Origin: Chrysogorgia sp. JL179-B06
Taxonomy: Eukaryota; Cnidaria; Anthozoa; Scleralcyonacea; Chrysogorgiidae
DNA: 64,000 nucleotides
Assembly: GCA_035772405.1 (NCBI GenBank)
Contig: JAYKKM010000148.1
Span: 421,501-485,500 of the forward strand
Reading direction: 5' to 3'
In this document: positions 25,269-40,200 of the stretch, one piece after another
How positions within the stretch are numbered: the first letter of the stretch is position 1
Layout: each line of letters begins with the position of its first letter
Position numbers and translations under genes: made by a program
Notes under the pieces: generated by a model
What the model saw: the letters and a program-made list of their open reading frames with translations, nothing else
The model's database searches: none
Told to the model about the DNA's origin: nothing

Positions 25269-28200
25269 CTGATTTCACGAAACAAAAAATGTAGAAAAAG
25301 TAGGAAAATCAAGGCATTCTTAAACGGAAACCCGAAAAATAAATTACTTTTAAATAAAACGCCTTCAAGTATGTTTAGAAATGTTAAAATGTTTAACATC
25401 CAGATCTATAGCTGATCACAGAATCGATTTTCTGTGATAAGCTAGGTCGATTTTAAGTCGATTTTCGCAAACCTTCCACCGTGAAGGCAAAATGCGCTGG
25501 GTACGAGGTCACAACGAAGAAACGAGTTAATTCGCGAATCCAAACACAGAGGTTTCTTTAAAGTTTTCTGAAGTTTTCTGTTTTCATGAAGATGATTATC
25601 CAATATAAATTATATTTCGAGTATTATAGCTGTTTTCAAAGTTCGTACCTCCACTCTATTGCCTTCTCCAGAGAGTTAAACATCTTTGGTCTACTTTTAA
25701 GAAAACTTTGCATTGCTGATAATGCATCCAGAGCTGTACCTGAAAACATTTTCTGATACTTTAGTTAAAATGGTGAAATGTTAAGTGCAAAAAAGGGTCT
25801 AAGGTAAAGGTGAATGACAATATTTCTATAATCAAAGTTATTAAGCTTGGCATGGCGATGTTTAATGAAATAAAATCAAACGTTTGTGGTTATACACCAT
25901 GTTGTATTTATCAGTTCACGTTTAGTCACGCTCTGACGAAGTCCTGAGTTTACGGGACGAAAGCTCAGCGAATTTTATCTTTAAATAAACATGGTGTATA
26001 ACCACAAACGTTTGATTTTATTTCAATATTTCTATAGTCTAGTCGGTTCTTTAGAAATGCTTCATGAGCACCATAGTGTTTTTTCTTTATTACGTGCATT
26101 AAAACAAATAAACACCTGAAATAGCCTGAATATGATCCTTGCCTGGCATTTTATAATAAGAAGGAAATTTGCAACCAAAATGGCCAAAAATGCGTTTTTA
26201 GGGCTTACAAAATTTAACATTTTGAGGGCATGCCCACCAACCATCCTAGGGTGATTCCTGGCTTACCTGCGAATGCTCACCACAGTCACTAAAAGTAGCC
26301 CCCCCCCCCCCCCCCAAGCTAAACTGCTTCCTACGCCCCTAGCCTCTTCACCTGTAAAATGTATTTACAACTATAATAAAATGTTACAACTAAAAGGTAT
26401 AGGTTATTAGTAATAATAATATTAAAACTACCGATGAATAATACCTTCCACAACATCAACAACAACAAGTCCAACAAGTGAAGGAAGTAAACCTTGAGAT
26501 GCAGTATGGATTGCAATGGCACCACCCATGCTAAAAAATAAAAAATAAATACATTAAAACCATCCTTATGCTTCAATAATAGAAAGAGAAAATATCATGA
26601 TCATCATATTAACGGTAGATTTAACTGAAATTTCGTGCACTAAACACTATAATAATAACTCATGCGAAATAATATTAAATATAGTGTTTACATATCTTAT
26701 TGCCAATTCATGAGGACTTGTGCAGTGTTTTGATTGCATTTTCATGTACATTCATACACTACGTAGTTACATATTGTTATCACATTTGGCGAAGTTATCT
26801 CTTTTATTATTATTTAAAAAGGCCGGCAGGGTTAGGCTAATTTGGTTCAGGATAAGATGCGTTCAATGACTTACCCTATGGATCATATTTTTCAAAATTT
26901 GTGAACAGAAATTTAATGTAACTTGTTTCTGTACAAGCTGTAAATAACTCAGAAAAAAGCCTCGAGCTCAAGGCATCGAATCTGTAAACTTCCAATTGCC
27001 AGCCTGACACTCTATTAACCACTGAACTACCAGGACACAGGTGGCAGCTGAGCAAGGTTAATTTCGATATTAATACTGGATCGAGCAAACTCAAAATGGC
27101 GGCGTCCAGAAGCATAAAATACGAGAATGAAAACGTTATTTCTCGAGTACAAAAGTAGATATCGTCAAATTATAAAACATTTCTAAACTTGAAGGTCTTC
27201 GATTTAAATAAAAGGTCTTTAATAATTTAAATAGTATTTGGTTTTTGACTACAGATCCTCTTTAATTAACTGTATTATATCCGAAACTCGTAAAATACCT
27301 GACCGTATTATCGGTAAAACCATTCAATAAGATGTTTGTATTATATGTTTAGTAGTGAATGTGGTATAGCTTGGAGTTATATTTACGAATGCGCATGTCT
27401 ACTCAAGCCTGGAACTCTGAAACATATTTGAAACCATGACGCGAATCAAACCCGTAACCTTCTGAATGCATTCATAAGTATAACACCAAGCACTACCTGC
27501 ACATTTGCCTGATTATACATCATAAGCACCGAATCAAAACAGCATTTTTTAATACAAATATATAGTAGCTCTCCGTTTCTTCTAAATGTTGGTCACATTT
27601 TATAAAACTAAATAAATGTGGGTCGCCAGCTACGTATACTATGAAGTTTTGTGATTGGTTAATTAAAACAATAAAACAATAGAATCAACCACAAAGAAAC
27701 CAATGTCCTAACCCTAACCACTTTGTTCCATATAGCCAATCACAAAACATGTTCATTTTAGGTACGTATTTACTGATAAATGTTCCTGTTCGCACTGGAT
27801 ACTTGCTAACTTAAACAACAATTACTCAATGAAAATACCTGTGTCCCACTAGAATAATTGGAGGAGGATCTTGAGGATACAATGTGCCAATGAGATGATA
27901 GATGTCACTAATAATAATAATTCATGAAAATTATAAATAATTCATGAAATTACGAATAATTCTTAAGAATATTTATGTTGTGAATTTTGATTATTTGTTT
28001 TGACTAAGAAAAGTTAAAATAATTTTTAATGGCTTATTGACACATTATGGTGAGCGCTGATCAGATTCAGGTATGTTATGTATATATATGCAAGTCTTGT
28101 TCGTGTGGCAGTTGTTATGGCTTTATAAAACCTAGCTACCTTACGTTCTGCAGAAAAAGCGACGCTTTTCTTTATTTTATCAAGATTTTAGCTCCACACC

Positions 28201-31200
28201 CTCCTAAAAAATTCTCCCCATGATTTATGTTACCCTCCTCCGCAGCTAAGTCTGTGGCTTCTTAATTGTGCGGGAAATGTTTTTTTCGAGTTAAATAGCT
28301 TCCAGGGCATTTAATTTCCCTCCCCCATGCTCTTGTTAATTTCTCTGGCTCGGCCAAAACATCCTTGGAAGCTATTTGACTCGAAAAAACATTGCCCACA
28401 CAAGTATAAGAAGCAACAGAGTTGACTGCGGAGGAGGTTAGATTTGTCTTGGTGCAGCAACATGGTCTCTCGTTCCGTATGATGATATATATCATACAAC
28501 CCAACACGCGTGTATCATTTATATCATCATACGCGTGTAACACTCAACTACTAGTCCCACAATCTTAACACCAAGTAGGGGAGTGGGCACGGTGGGGGCT
28601 AGGGATGGGGGAATATGGCCGGGGGTTTAGAGTCAGGGAGACACTTAAGGCGGGGGGTGAATATGAAAGCTTGGTAAAACATTCTCCCCATGATTTGCGC
28701 AGGCTCCAGAAGCTTTTAATCTCAGAACATTTCTGAATCCATGACGGCAATCGAACCCGTAACCTTCTGATTGCTAGTGAGACGTTCCAACTATTGATCT
28801 ACATTGTTACAGGTTCGATTCCCGTCAGGGATTCAGAAATATTCTGATATGAAATGCTTGAGAAGCATGCGCATTTTCTCCATATTCGCTCTCCTGTTTT
28901 ATTTCACAGCATTTACTTTGTCAATGTTTCAGTGGCTAGATTCATATCATCAAAAGTTCTGCTGTCTCCTATATAGAAATAGAAATACGTATATATAAAG
29001 TTCGTCTTTATGCAAGATAGTTAACATTATTACCATGTATGTACCATTTATTACCATAGATATAAAAGTAGGAAAGTCATTTATTATTTTTAACACAATC
29101 AGTAAGCGTTAATATACACAATGTTGTAGTGAATGTGGGAGAGCTTGGAGTAGACAGACGATACGTGGACGATCGTCAAGCTCATGATCCTCAGAAAAAT
29201 GATTCTGAGTCCCGTACAGGAATCGTTCAGCTAACGAGACTCAGATGGAGAGCGAAGGTTACAATCAGTAAGCATGATAAAGGTGGATCAAAGGGAATGC
29301 TATAATAAGTGATATTAAAGTGGCTATGAAATGAAAATTAAGTTTGTCTTGACTCCTAAAATGATGAGGAATGGTAATTTAGAGCTCTTTCATATCTCAC
29401 GTTTTTGAGATATTTAGACTTGTGTGATATGCAAATGAAATAAGCTATGACGTTAAGATATTTCTATATTTTTAGAAAATCAAGAAATTAGAAATAGTAA
29501 ATTAATTTGGCATCACTATTTCAATGTATTTCAATGTTAAGTGTCACGAAGTGTCGTAATGTGCAAAGTTTCAAGTGATTTCGTTGAAAAACCTCAACGA
29601 TATACTTAATTTTTTAAAAATGTGGAAAAATCTTGACGTCATAGGTTATTCATTTTCATATCACAAATTACGAATTTACTTTACATAGTTCCGCGAAGAG
29701 GTCTGGGCACGAGACACAGCAACCCAAGTCAAGATTAGTGTGCTGCCTACGGCAGCAATAATAGCCCATTCATTTGTCAGACTGAATAAATAATTTCCAG
29801 TGGACAATATTGCTGAAATATTTGTATTGTATGAATTTAATTGTTTCATAGAACATCAAACTAAATACATGAAGCCCAAAATTTTTTAATTTTTGGGTGC
29901 AGCAACAGAATAGTGGGGAAGTCTACTGCTCTTTCTACCATCAACCACTAAGAAAGAAATTACTTTTTCACACTGTTGATGATTCATGAAACAGACACCA
30001 AAGGCTGCTGAAACTTGAAGGAAGAATGTGCATCTTTATCATACAATGGCTGTGCCCTTTAAAAAATCAAATAGGAGGTACATATAGTGCTAATCTATAG
30101 GGTACATATAGTGCTAATCTATAGAGTCCATTCAAATTGGATCCACAATTTGGACTACTGTGATGTCGAGCTGGCATGGATGTGGATATAACTTAATATT
30201 TGATGCTCTTGAGAGGTCTCAATGCAGGGAAGGGAAACTGATCATTCCCAACTCAGGACTTGAAACTGATCGGTTAATAGAAATCCTAGGATTGGTACCT
30301 TTTGTAATTAGAAGAAAGATACATTGTGTAATGCTAGTTAATAAATTCTGTGAAGGCATTTTAACATCATATCTAAAGAACTATTTTCCATATCTCAATG
30401 AGTCTGTTCATCATACATGTTGTAGCACCATTATCAATTGCCTTAATTGACAATATTTGCAGGATATATAACTTTTGAGTTAAAATGAGTTTTTGTAACA
30501 TATTGTATTGTACATATATGAATATGTGTTTATATTTGTAATAACTTTAGTTTGTTAGGAAACAATTAAGACCACCATATATATTGATACCAGTGTTAGC
30601 TGAAGGGGCTATCCTGTATAAATATTATTGTATTATTATTGTTAATAATAATAATAATAATAATAATAATTATTATTATTATAATAATAATAATAATAAT
30701 AATAACAATAATGCCTAGCTAATGCAGATTGCAGATACCATATTTTGATGGTTATTAATACAAAAGCCATGTAACAAAGCACATGGCATTGTACTTGTCC
30801 AATGTACCCAATGTCAACATAATCCTATATAAGCTCTATTTTACATTGCAAGCCTAGGACCAGCATTGTCCAAGCTTATTAACAGACACAATAAGTTGTG
30901 GCGCAGTAGACCATCTACTATAGTCCTAACATGTTCCGTAATGGATGGAGTAAACAAAGATTATTTCTGGAATACATACCAGTATACAATACATGGACGT
31001 CAATTAAGCTATTAACTATGATTAAGCTCATATCCTCAGAAAACTATTCCCGGGTGAAAAAATTTTTACTTTCTGATTTCCAGTGACTGCCTCTAACCAT
31101 TGAGGCATCAAGAGTCAGATGGAGAGAGTAACCTACCATCGTACCTCCATTGGATTCCATACGGATCGTAGAAAAATAGAAACGTTTTTTCTTTATACTT

Positions 31201-34200
31201 ACACACACCATGATTTTTGTTGTTGTTTTTTTGAAAAAATGTTGACGACGAGAAAATGTTATAAAAAAGTTTTATGATCCAACGATGTAAAATCCATTAT
31301 TTTTTATTTTTGAAATCCTGTGAAAATCCATTTGAAAAAAAATAATCAAAAAAATGATTTTTGAAAATTCAAAAAAAGAATATCCTTGAATTATCGTTAG
31401 TACGGAGGTGTTACTCGCCCGACATCTTGACTTGAAATGATTTGTTTTTTGTTTTTGGTAAGAAAATATAGTGATGAAAAAAATATTTTTTGGGGGTTGA
31501 AATGATTTAAAAAATGTTTTGAGTTTGGAAATGTGAAATCATTTTTTTTTTGAAAACAGTTGAAAGAGTATAAATAGATGTTTTTATTTTTTGAATCAGT
31601 TCTACTTCTGTTCGTCTACTGTGTAGTTCAACGCACAGTACACTTGTAAATCGCGACTGGTTTAGACTTAATTGTCTGGTCTTTCTCTCTCTTGTAAAAA
31701 ATTGGGAGAAGGATGTCAGGCGCCAGATCGATCGGTTTTTGCTTATTGTACGTTATGGGCATTTGAATGTTAGCATGTGGTGAAAGAGCTAGCTAAAGCA
31801 AAACACAGTTTTCACAGAAGTATGAAATTTTTTTAAATAAAAAAAGTCAAGAGAAATAAAAATCAGAGACATGATATAGTTTTTATTAATGTTTTTGAAT
31901 AAAAAATTATTTTAAAAAGTTACAGCGTTTATTTATCGTTTTGTTTTACAATCAATTAAAAAAATTCAAAAATATTTTTATGAAGATAAAAAAAATTTCT
32001 TTCCCTCTACTACTGCGACGACGACGAAAAGTGATTAATAAATGGTTCTCTGCTAATTCCACACTATTATCTTTAAGAATTATATCATTTCCTCTCAATG
32101 TTGGTAAGAGGTCATGTAAACGTTTCGTTCCATCCATAAACAGTTTGAAATGTTTAGGACCTTATGATCCGTCAGATATAGATAATATCCACATTCAACA
32201 TATGGAGGAATCACCAGTTCGTATTTCATTAATTGTATGGGTACATCACGATAAAAATATTCGAGATAATCATGAGATTCACCTTCTCCAAAATCAATGT
32301 TTGATCGCAACCACATGATTATTAAATGAAAAAAAAAAGTTTCTTATAAGCTTTTTCCTGCATTTTTTATTTCAAATGAAAAACGTTGTGTAGATGCATA
32401 TAAATAATTAAATTTTTCATTTATAAGAGTATTTAATGTGTAGGGATCAAAACATTTTGGACACCCATGGTAAAAACACCCATGAAATTGATATATTGTA
32501 TCATCACAAAATCCATCGAGAAAACGTCCGAGAATTTTTCCCCCCTCCATTTTGTGAACATATATATTCTAATCTCCCACCTAATTTTCTATTAATTTTG
32601 TTTAACCAATCAATAGCAATTACACTTTGGTTTTCATTTCCCCTATACCCCAAAGTGGGAATAATTCCTACACAATTTTTTTTAAACAATTAAATCGAAA
32701 CAGTTTCAATGCCGAACTAGCAATGGTGATACAATTCTTTTCGTAAAAGATGGCTATATGTCCTATTCCTTCTATCATTGAAGAAAATTTAGCACAACAT
32801 TTTCTTAAAATATTTACATCACTACAACAATAATAATAAATTTCATTTCGAAATATATATTTCTCTTTCTTTTTTTCAAAATACCATTTTACAAATTCAT
32901 TATACGTATCTTTATCCATGTGTTCCGTATCGAAATATTTTTCATCTACAAGTTCACCCTCATAATCTAAATTATCAAATTTATATGGGTGAAATCCCTT
33001 ACTTACTCCTGTGAGACCCATTGCTTTCGGAATATCAGCTAATTTCATACTTAAAAACAAATAACAATCTAGTATTCTAATATTATGTTCTTTAAATATT
33101 AAACTCATTACTTTAGTTCCATTCATTATAGTATCGGGTAGTATTTTGTTTATTTCTAAAAAATATTTTAAAATAAAAATAGTATCAAATCTACCCCCGT
33201 TATGAGCTATCCAAACAGAATTTTTTTGTTCAAACATAAATTCACATAAAGTTTCAATAACATTGTTATAAAAAATAAATTGTCTATGACCACAACAACT
33301 AACTTTTTCAATAGTCTTATCTATATTTGTTTCATCCTCACTGTTGAAAATTGTTGTTTTTTTAAATTCAATATGTTGGCATTTTTTACACACTTTTTAA
33401 TTTGGACGATACAATAAAAAGGAACGAGTAAATTAGTTTTATTTACTTTTGTTTCAAAATCAAAAAAATATATAAAGGTTCTTTTTCTTTTTTATTATAT
33501 TTAAATGAAAGGGGTTTCATGTAACAATAATGAGATTGATTCATATATTTATCACAATGAAAACAAAATCGTTTAGTACAATCATGTTTAACTGTTTTAT
33601 TATGTAAAATGAAAAAGAATCGAGGACAAATTTTGTTACAGGTCTTACAAAAAAAAAAATATTGACAAGGTGTTAAACGTTCGTAATTACTTTGAAAAGG
33701 TTTAAAAATTTTATTCGTTAAATGATTTGAAAAACAATTTTCATCATAAAAAATTATATCACAATTACTACATATAATTTTATTTTTATCTTTACATTTA
33801 TTCGGATATTTATAACATCGCAAACACGTTAAGTTACTTCTACATATGTGATTATCGAAATATTCATGTCGTGTAAAATAACTCGTACATTTAACACAAA
33901 AAGAACCCAATCTAAGTTTAGAAAATTCCTTTATACTTAAAACTAAATCATAATGGTTATTATTTAGCCATAAACATACAATTTCATTAGTCAATTTTAT
34001 AAGATCACCTTCACTATTAGTTTGTGAATCATAAATTATATTATCGTTATGAGTGTCAGCACTAACAAATCAACACCCTGTTTTTTTAAATAACTATTAT
34101 AAACAATTTTAAATTGGGTAGCATCAACATTGCCCTCGGCTATCCCGCATTCCCAATATACATTTCGAATTTCTTCGCACGTAAATAATTCATCAACGGG

Positions 34201-37200
34201 TTTATTTGGATTTTTTTTCATTTTATCATATGTATCGTCTTGTTTTAAAAACTATAAACCTACTAATATTGCTAAAGCAAAACAACAATCTTTCACTGTA
34301 CGATATAACACATCGCTAAGAATATAAAATACTGCAGTACGAAATTTAGGGTCATTTTTTTACATACTTATTATTTTTCACTCCTCCATTATCGCTAGCA
34401 TTTCCCTTATTCAAACTATTATAATTTTTGTTTATGTGTACTTATTCCTGAGGGAAAAGTTTGAATAATTACCGTACTATCCCATCCATTAGCTATTGTT
34501 TCTTTATTACTTTGCATATGTTTTTCAAAAATATTAAAGAAATATTTAACGTCAACATCTTTCACGTGTAAAACGGCAGTAGAAAAAAAACTATTTTGTG
34601 CATTACTAAAAATATATCTAACATAATCATCATCACTTTTCACACTTGCACGTGCAAGGGTAATTAAATAAGAAAAAACTAACGATAACGATTGAATAAA
34701 ACTAACAAAATTAGCCGTTTTTTCCCGTGAAACATTCAATGAAAAATGCTGTTCGCTGACATTAAATTTTTCTTTTGTATTTTCTCCTATTCTTTCATCA
34801 GAAAAATATTCGTCTAAGTTTACATTTTTTTAACTTTCTTTTTTCTTATTAAATAAACTTACTAATTCATCAATATCCTTTTGATTATATTTTAATTTTT
34901 TTTGATCAGCATTCATCTTCTGATGTATTTTTTTTTCTAAAACAAAAACACATCTTTTTTTCTTCTTCTTTTCTTCTTTTATTTTTTCTTCTTTACCATC
35001 AACACCTTCAATAGTAACATTATCAGATTCATGTATATTAATACATGTAAACGAGATGAAAGTTTTATCTATTTTTGATAAGAAATCACCCATGTTCAAA
35101 AAAACAACTAATCAATAAAAAAGAGAAAAAACAAAAAAAATGGCAGAAATTATCCATATTGAAATTTATTTAAACACTCATGATGGTTTACCCTATATTG
35201 GATATGAAATTCAAGATAATGATAGTTCAATATTATTTACACCATTTCTTCTTAAAGAATGTTTATTAAATTTTACAGAAGAACAAGAAAAAATAATCCC
35301 TATTTCATCAAAGATTTAAAAAAAAGACTAAAAGTATTGAAAAAAGAAATCTATAACTGTCCAGAAGATATTACATATAAAGTGGAATGTATGGTGAAAT
35401 TTATTGAGAATCATGAAAATAAAGGAATCAAAACCATTTTTTTTAAAAAATATGCCAAGAATTAAATTACCTCGAAAAAAACGGGATAATAAAAATATAC
35501 AAAGTATACGGAACGTTGTCCAATGCAGAAGTAAAACACTAAAAAAAAAGATGTCGTAAAAGAACAGCTAAAACAATAAAATGTTGGATTCATCCAGCAA
35601 AACAAAATAACTTACGTATCAAGAAATCAACTATCACAAATGCTGGTGATGGTTTGTTTGCTTGGAAATCACCTTTTAAATCCAATCACAATATTTCTTA
35701 TTACACTGGTTATAAAACAACTCAAGCCAAATTGGATCGTAAATATGGTGCAAACAATAATGCAACATATAGTATTTGTAACGATGCAAACAATTGTATT
35801 GACGCGTACTTAACCACTCACGCTGCTGCTCGTTATGCAAATAATGGACGAACGGGATCTATATATAATAATAATAATTCCGAATTTGTTTATAATCCAA
35901 ATAATAAAACTTTTTTTTTAGAAAGTACAAAACATATAAAAGCGCATAAAGAAAATTTCGCAGATTATGGACTTATGGTGATAACTATTGGGAGAAAAAA
36001 CAACCGTAAATAAAAAAAATGGTAAATTATCGTTGAAGGGTATATCGTGGGGGAGAATTTAAGGGAAAAAAAGACAACGAGGAGGTATTTTTAAAGGAAA
36101 AAAAGACAACGAGGAGGAAATAAAAAAAACAATGCAAATAGTTTTATAAATGATTTTTCGAAAGGAATTAAAATGATAAAAAAACTAGCGAGACAAGGAA
36201 CATCAAAAATCAAAAAACATTTTCAAAAAGGGGGTTTAGTATACCGTAAACCAAGAAACAATCTAGAGAGGATTCTTATGTATTAATTTAAAAAAAATAA
36301 ATTTTTAACAAATATATTTATTCATCTATTATTTCATTACAGTCAGTAATATCCTGTTTTAAATAATTTATTACATTATATGACCTTATTTCTTTAAAAT
36401 TTATGCTATAGAAATTGGGATAATCCACGTTACATTCACAATGCCCTTTACATTTTTTACAAACATATTTTACAGTTTCATTATAAGACTTAAAATCAAA
36501 ATATAATGCTATAATAGCATTAAAACATTCATAATAAAAACAATGTCTTCTATCATAATCTATTGATTTAAAAAAAATTGCAATTTGTTTGTTTTTTAAA
36601 GGGAAGATTGTTTTTTCATGTAAACAGCTGTGTAAACATGCTTTACGAAGAAAGTCAATACATTCTTCAGGAATTTTTTGATCATTGGATATATTAAGAT
36701 CAATATCAGGATCTTTTGATTTCATACTTCCAACGTAACTTTATACTGCACACGTCTTTCATAATCAGATATTTGTAATAGTAGAAGATATATTGAATTA
36801 TTATGTTCATCTTTACTTTCCCCACAACCAAGTAATTGCCAAAAATAAATGGCTTCCAAAAAACTATATTGAGTTATCTCGTGATAAATCAAATATCCTT
36901 CCTGATTTATTTTTCTCATAAAGGTAGTTATATCAATCACGCACATTGAATGAGCAGCCATTTATATACACACACTTCAATACATATCGGAATAAATAAT
37001 ATTAATATCATATTCAATATAGGGTTTATCAGCTTCCACCCAAAATATATTATTATCGAGTAGATAATTTGTTCCTAAAAAAGTAATATTTTGAATCAAA
37101 ATGAAATCTTCGTCAGCAGGTAAATTATAAGTTAAATCAGTAAAACGGGTGCTTTTATTAAATAAATTTATATCTGGATCAATAAACAATTGATTATCAG

Positions 37201-40200
37201 CAAAATATTTTTCTGACTTATGTGCAGCCCATGAAAAACAGTTTTTTTAACTTGAAGAATAGACCATCCCAATGCATCTTGATATTGTTCACAAATATTA
37301 TTTTCAATTTTTACATCAATACTATGAATTATCTTTCGTTGGTTCCAATCCAATTTTCTTTGTATTTTATATTCTTCTGTATCAAAGGGTTTTAAGCGAT
37401 AAAGGGTGCTGATGGGTCAACTCTATTATTATTATATGTTAATGAATAATCAGTAAACAAACCAGGAGTTGTAGTATTGATATTAATTTTATAATTCCTA
37501 TTAACTAAAGATGTGGGTATTACACCATCCCTCCAAGATACATGGCGAAAACCATATTTTTGAGTAGTATTATTTTTTAAAGCAATTGCATGATCTTTTT
37601 TGGATGATAAAGCCAAAATCGTTCAGTTTGATGAATAATTTTTTTCTGATTCATTTTTTAATTTACTTTTTCCAAAAACAAATAAAGCAAGACAGTTTTT
37701 TGTTGTGTGAACAAATTTTATTTATATAAACATTAACATTTTTATACTATATGAATAATAGTATCATTTTTAAGATACTTAAATTTAGATATCGTTTCTA
37801 AAAGTATTTTATTTTTTATAAAACTTCTCTCTCCTGAAATAAAAATATAAAATCTATGTTTCTTAATATTAATATGTTTTACAAAATAAATACGCTTCAA
37901 TGAACGTCTCATTTTAAAAAAATAAGCATATTTTAAACTTGTTTTCAAGCTTTGTGTTTCTGAAAGTAAAGAAAATTTCTTTAAGAAATGGGTAAAAAAA
38001 TCTTCTTTTTTTTTAAATGAAAGACATAGGGTATAATTAATAAACTTGTAGAGTTTCACTTTTTAAAACATATTTTGTTCAAAAAAATAATTGAATAAAC
38101 ATCTGAGAGAAAGAGACAAAATAAATATGATATTTTTTGTTTTTCATAGTTTTCAATTCATTAAAAAAAAGGATCCGTTACCCCTTTCTTTCAATGAATT
38201 TTTTTTGATAAAGTATAACTCTACATGATTATTATTTGTTACCCTATATCTCTGAGATTTTAACCGAAATCTTTTTCAGCAGAGAAAGGTTTTTTAAAAT
38301 GTAAATACATTCTTATACTTAGCAATCATATACTGTTCATTACGAGATTGCTTTAGTTGACGATACAAGCATGCAGCAAATAATACGCATTCAAACAAGC
38401 TACAATGATAATTTAAACTTGTAGCTTTTTTAGAGTGGTAACAACAATTTTTGGGTTCAAGTTTATAAAATGAAGTAAATGTTCATACTTAGTAATACCT
38501 AAATATTCAAGATTAATACAATATATAGGTACTTTAGGTTGTAATAATTTGATAATACGCGATTCTTCCCCCCCCCCCCCCCCCCCCCCCCCCTTTATAT
38601 CCAATAATAGCATTAGGTGAATAAACTTTACGAAATAAAAAAGATAATCTGTTTATAAGTTCAGTTTGGTTAAAATATAATGGTGATAGTTTTGAGTAAG
38701 ATAGTCAAGTCCATGGCATTTGAATTGGTGATAGATACAGCTGCGTTCCCGTTTTGATAACTCATAATAATCTTTAAGATTCTCATCACGACATTGACAC
38801 ACGAAATCTTTAAAAATCGAAATCGAAAAATAAAAACACCTTCTATTTATACTCTTTCAACTGTTTTCAAAAAAAACGATTTCACATTTCCAAACTCAAA
38901 ACATTTTTTAAATCATTTCAACCCAATCTTTTTTCATCACTATATTTTCTTACCAAAAACAAAAAAAAATCATTTCAAGTCAAGATGTTGGGCGAGTAAC
39001 ACCTCCGTACTAACGATAATTCAAGGATATTATTTTTTTGAATTTTCAAAAATCATTTTTTGATTATTACTTGGGCTACCCCCTGTGGGGTAGCACCAAG
39101 TCTTAAAACGGGCTGCACTTCTGTATTATTTTTATTTTTATTTTTATTTTTATTTTTATTTTTCTGGTCAACAAAATGCAACTAATTCCCATCTATCAAA
39201 CTGACGTGATCTTATTTCGTTTTCTTTATTCTCATGACGTCATGACTGTTTCAGTGTTTATTCTCATGACGTCATGACTGTTTCAGTGATGAAAACGAGC
39301 GCTGACCTTATATTCATCCACGCTTCTTTGGTCGCCATTGCCATTGATCAACTTCAAGACTCTAGCAAATTTGTGATAAGATTGATAAGGAATGTGGCTG
39401 GCAAGTATATTAATAATAAACATGCTCACACTACTTACAATCGCAGACACCGATAGCGGTAGACCTACACTAAAAGTAAAAGATGAGCGATTTTGAAACA
39501 GGTTGTTCCGCGGTCTCCATTTAATATTATCGTACGCTGATGTGTACTCGATCAAATCTATGTTTACATGTTTTATTGAATCGATCAAACTGTTTAAATG
39601 TGCTACTAAATTGTACTGAAATATGTTGCTCAATTGCTGTAAATGGAAGAACGAAGAACATTGATGAAGTGATAAATGAAGTGACAGGCACTATAAAACA
39701 TGCTGATGCTGTTGTCCTTTGATTTTAGAGACGAGTCTCGCTTTAATCGCTAATACGCATTTTCTCATATAACATCTGATCTTCACATTTTAAGTAGACG
39801 AAACCTACAGCGTTCGATTCGCCAGATTCAAGTGATCATTTCGATATAGAATTGATTTAAATCGGACAAAAACACAATATTTCATGATTAATATTACAGA
39901 GTTTCACGGGATAAATGTCAACACAGTATAATAATAACAAGACGCCCGCTAGTCGTTAACTCGGGCTACTTGAGGTTGTGGCTTGTTGAAAGACATTGTA
40001 GGCAAATTCAGTGATTTGAATTCAATATACACAAATCTATAGTTGTAGGTACAATGGTACATGTAATGATACAGCTGTCAGTGCAGGGGTGGTTAAATTT
40101 TCCATCATTACAAACCCATAACATAGTGTTGGCCAATGGCTTTGATTATATGAAGGTGAGTTGGCTCAGTATCCAAGCTGGCTTACTGAGAAGTCTGCCC

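Noticed and set aside
31941..32318. 125-codon + strand frame in the Polinton
   Set aside because: Overlaps opposite-strand frames with better codon character for the element; likely a shadow.
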